From Onchocerca lupi (taxonomy: Eukaryota > Nematoda > Chromadorea > Rhabditida > Onchocercidae): a stretch of DNA of 64,000 nt. The position numbers and the translations under genes are program-made. Below, piece after piece: positions 63,708 to 64,000 of the stretch. The first letter of the stretch is position 1. Every line of letters begins with the position of its first letter. The notes under the pieces are model-generated. The model saw nothing but the letters and a program-made list of their open reading frames with translations, was not told where the DNA came from and made no database searches. The DNA is taken from assembly GCA_028564675.1 (NCBI GenBank), contig JAOVVO010000239.1, forward strand, positions 42,471 through 106,470. The letters are read 5' to 3'.

Positions 63708-64000
63708 CTGAATAAATTTATCGAAAAGTTCAATTTCATTTCAAAAAAAAAAAGCTTCTAGAGAGAGAGAAAAAAAAAAACAATTAAAGAAAGAATGACA
63801 TCGATGTATGAAAAAGCAAAATCTTTATTTAAGAATCCTCTGCAGTTGAGCACGAATATAATTCTATATCAAGAGATCATAAAAAAAATGCATTATCTTT
63901 TGCTTCTTGATCTAATGTTAAATAATGTTATATATGTAAATATCAGAGGTATTTTAATTTACTATTGTTTATACAGTCTTTTACTATTATTCTATATATA

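Noticed and set aside
1..64000. tRNA genes, CRISPR arrays and operon-style gene clusters
   Set aside because: No cloverleaf with A and B box sequences was seen, no regularly spaced identical repeats, and neighbouring same-strand genes are not closely spaced.

Overview
This window is eukaryotic and almost certainly nematode, most likely filarial. It is very AT-rich, and the genes are split by many introns of roughly 80 to 600 bases with TTTTCAG-type acceptors. It carries a typical nematode cuticle collagen with an Arg-rich cleavage site, and the proteins read as nematode-like versions of conserved metazoan families. The filarial placement is inference from AT content, intron style and protein character; no search was run.

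Layout. 1-9488 (+): the 3' three quarters of clathrin heavy chain, 24 exons. 12258-14573 (+): an unrecognised four-helix membrane protein, 6 exons. 14810-17591 (-): a cuticle collagen, 6 exons, convergent with the previous gene. 21422-46038 (-): one full-size ABCA-type ABC transporter, 37 exons and about 1805 residues, spanning nearly 25 kb. A complete two-exon ATP-dependent 6-phosphofructokinase gene lies on the same strand inside its largest intron (26023-28502). The next intron holds a dead Helitron with a recognisable Pif1-like helicase. 49336-50253 (+): a small PDZ protein of the TAX1BP3/TIP-1 type. 51054-54151 (-): an EF-hand rhomboid protease. 56890-58418 (+): a PMF1/Nnf1-type kinetochore protein. 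60605 to beyond 63707 (-): the catalytic half of a CYLD deubiquitinase, whose 5' part lies past the window end.

I joined the exons by hand. Reading phase is conserved across every junction of the eight gene models, which is strong evidence for each. Two junctions are not GT-AG. The ABCA acceptor at 25141 reads TTTCAT where TTTCAG is expected, and one CYLD intron uses a GC donor.

The genes do not form a pathway: they cover coat assembly, lipid transport, glycolysis, regulated proteolysis, ubiquitin signalling, chromosome segregation and cuticle. There is no operon, CRISPR array or tRNA that I could find. Points worth a second look are the same-strand nested phosphofructokinase with the broken acceptor that closes its host intron, the Helitron remnant and its possible captured fragment, a perfect 35-bp-arm palindrome in CYLD, a decayed exon duplicate in clathrin, and a 27-bp minisatellite in ABCA.
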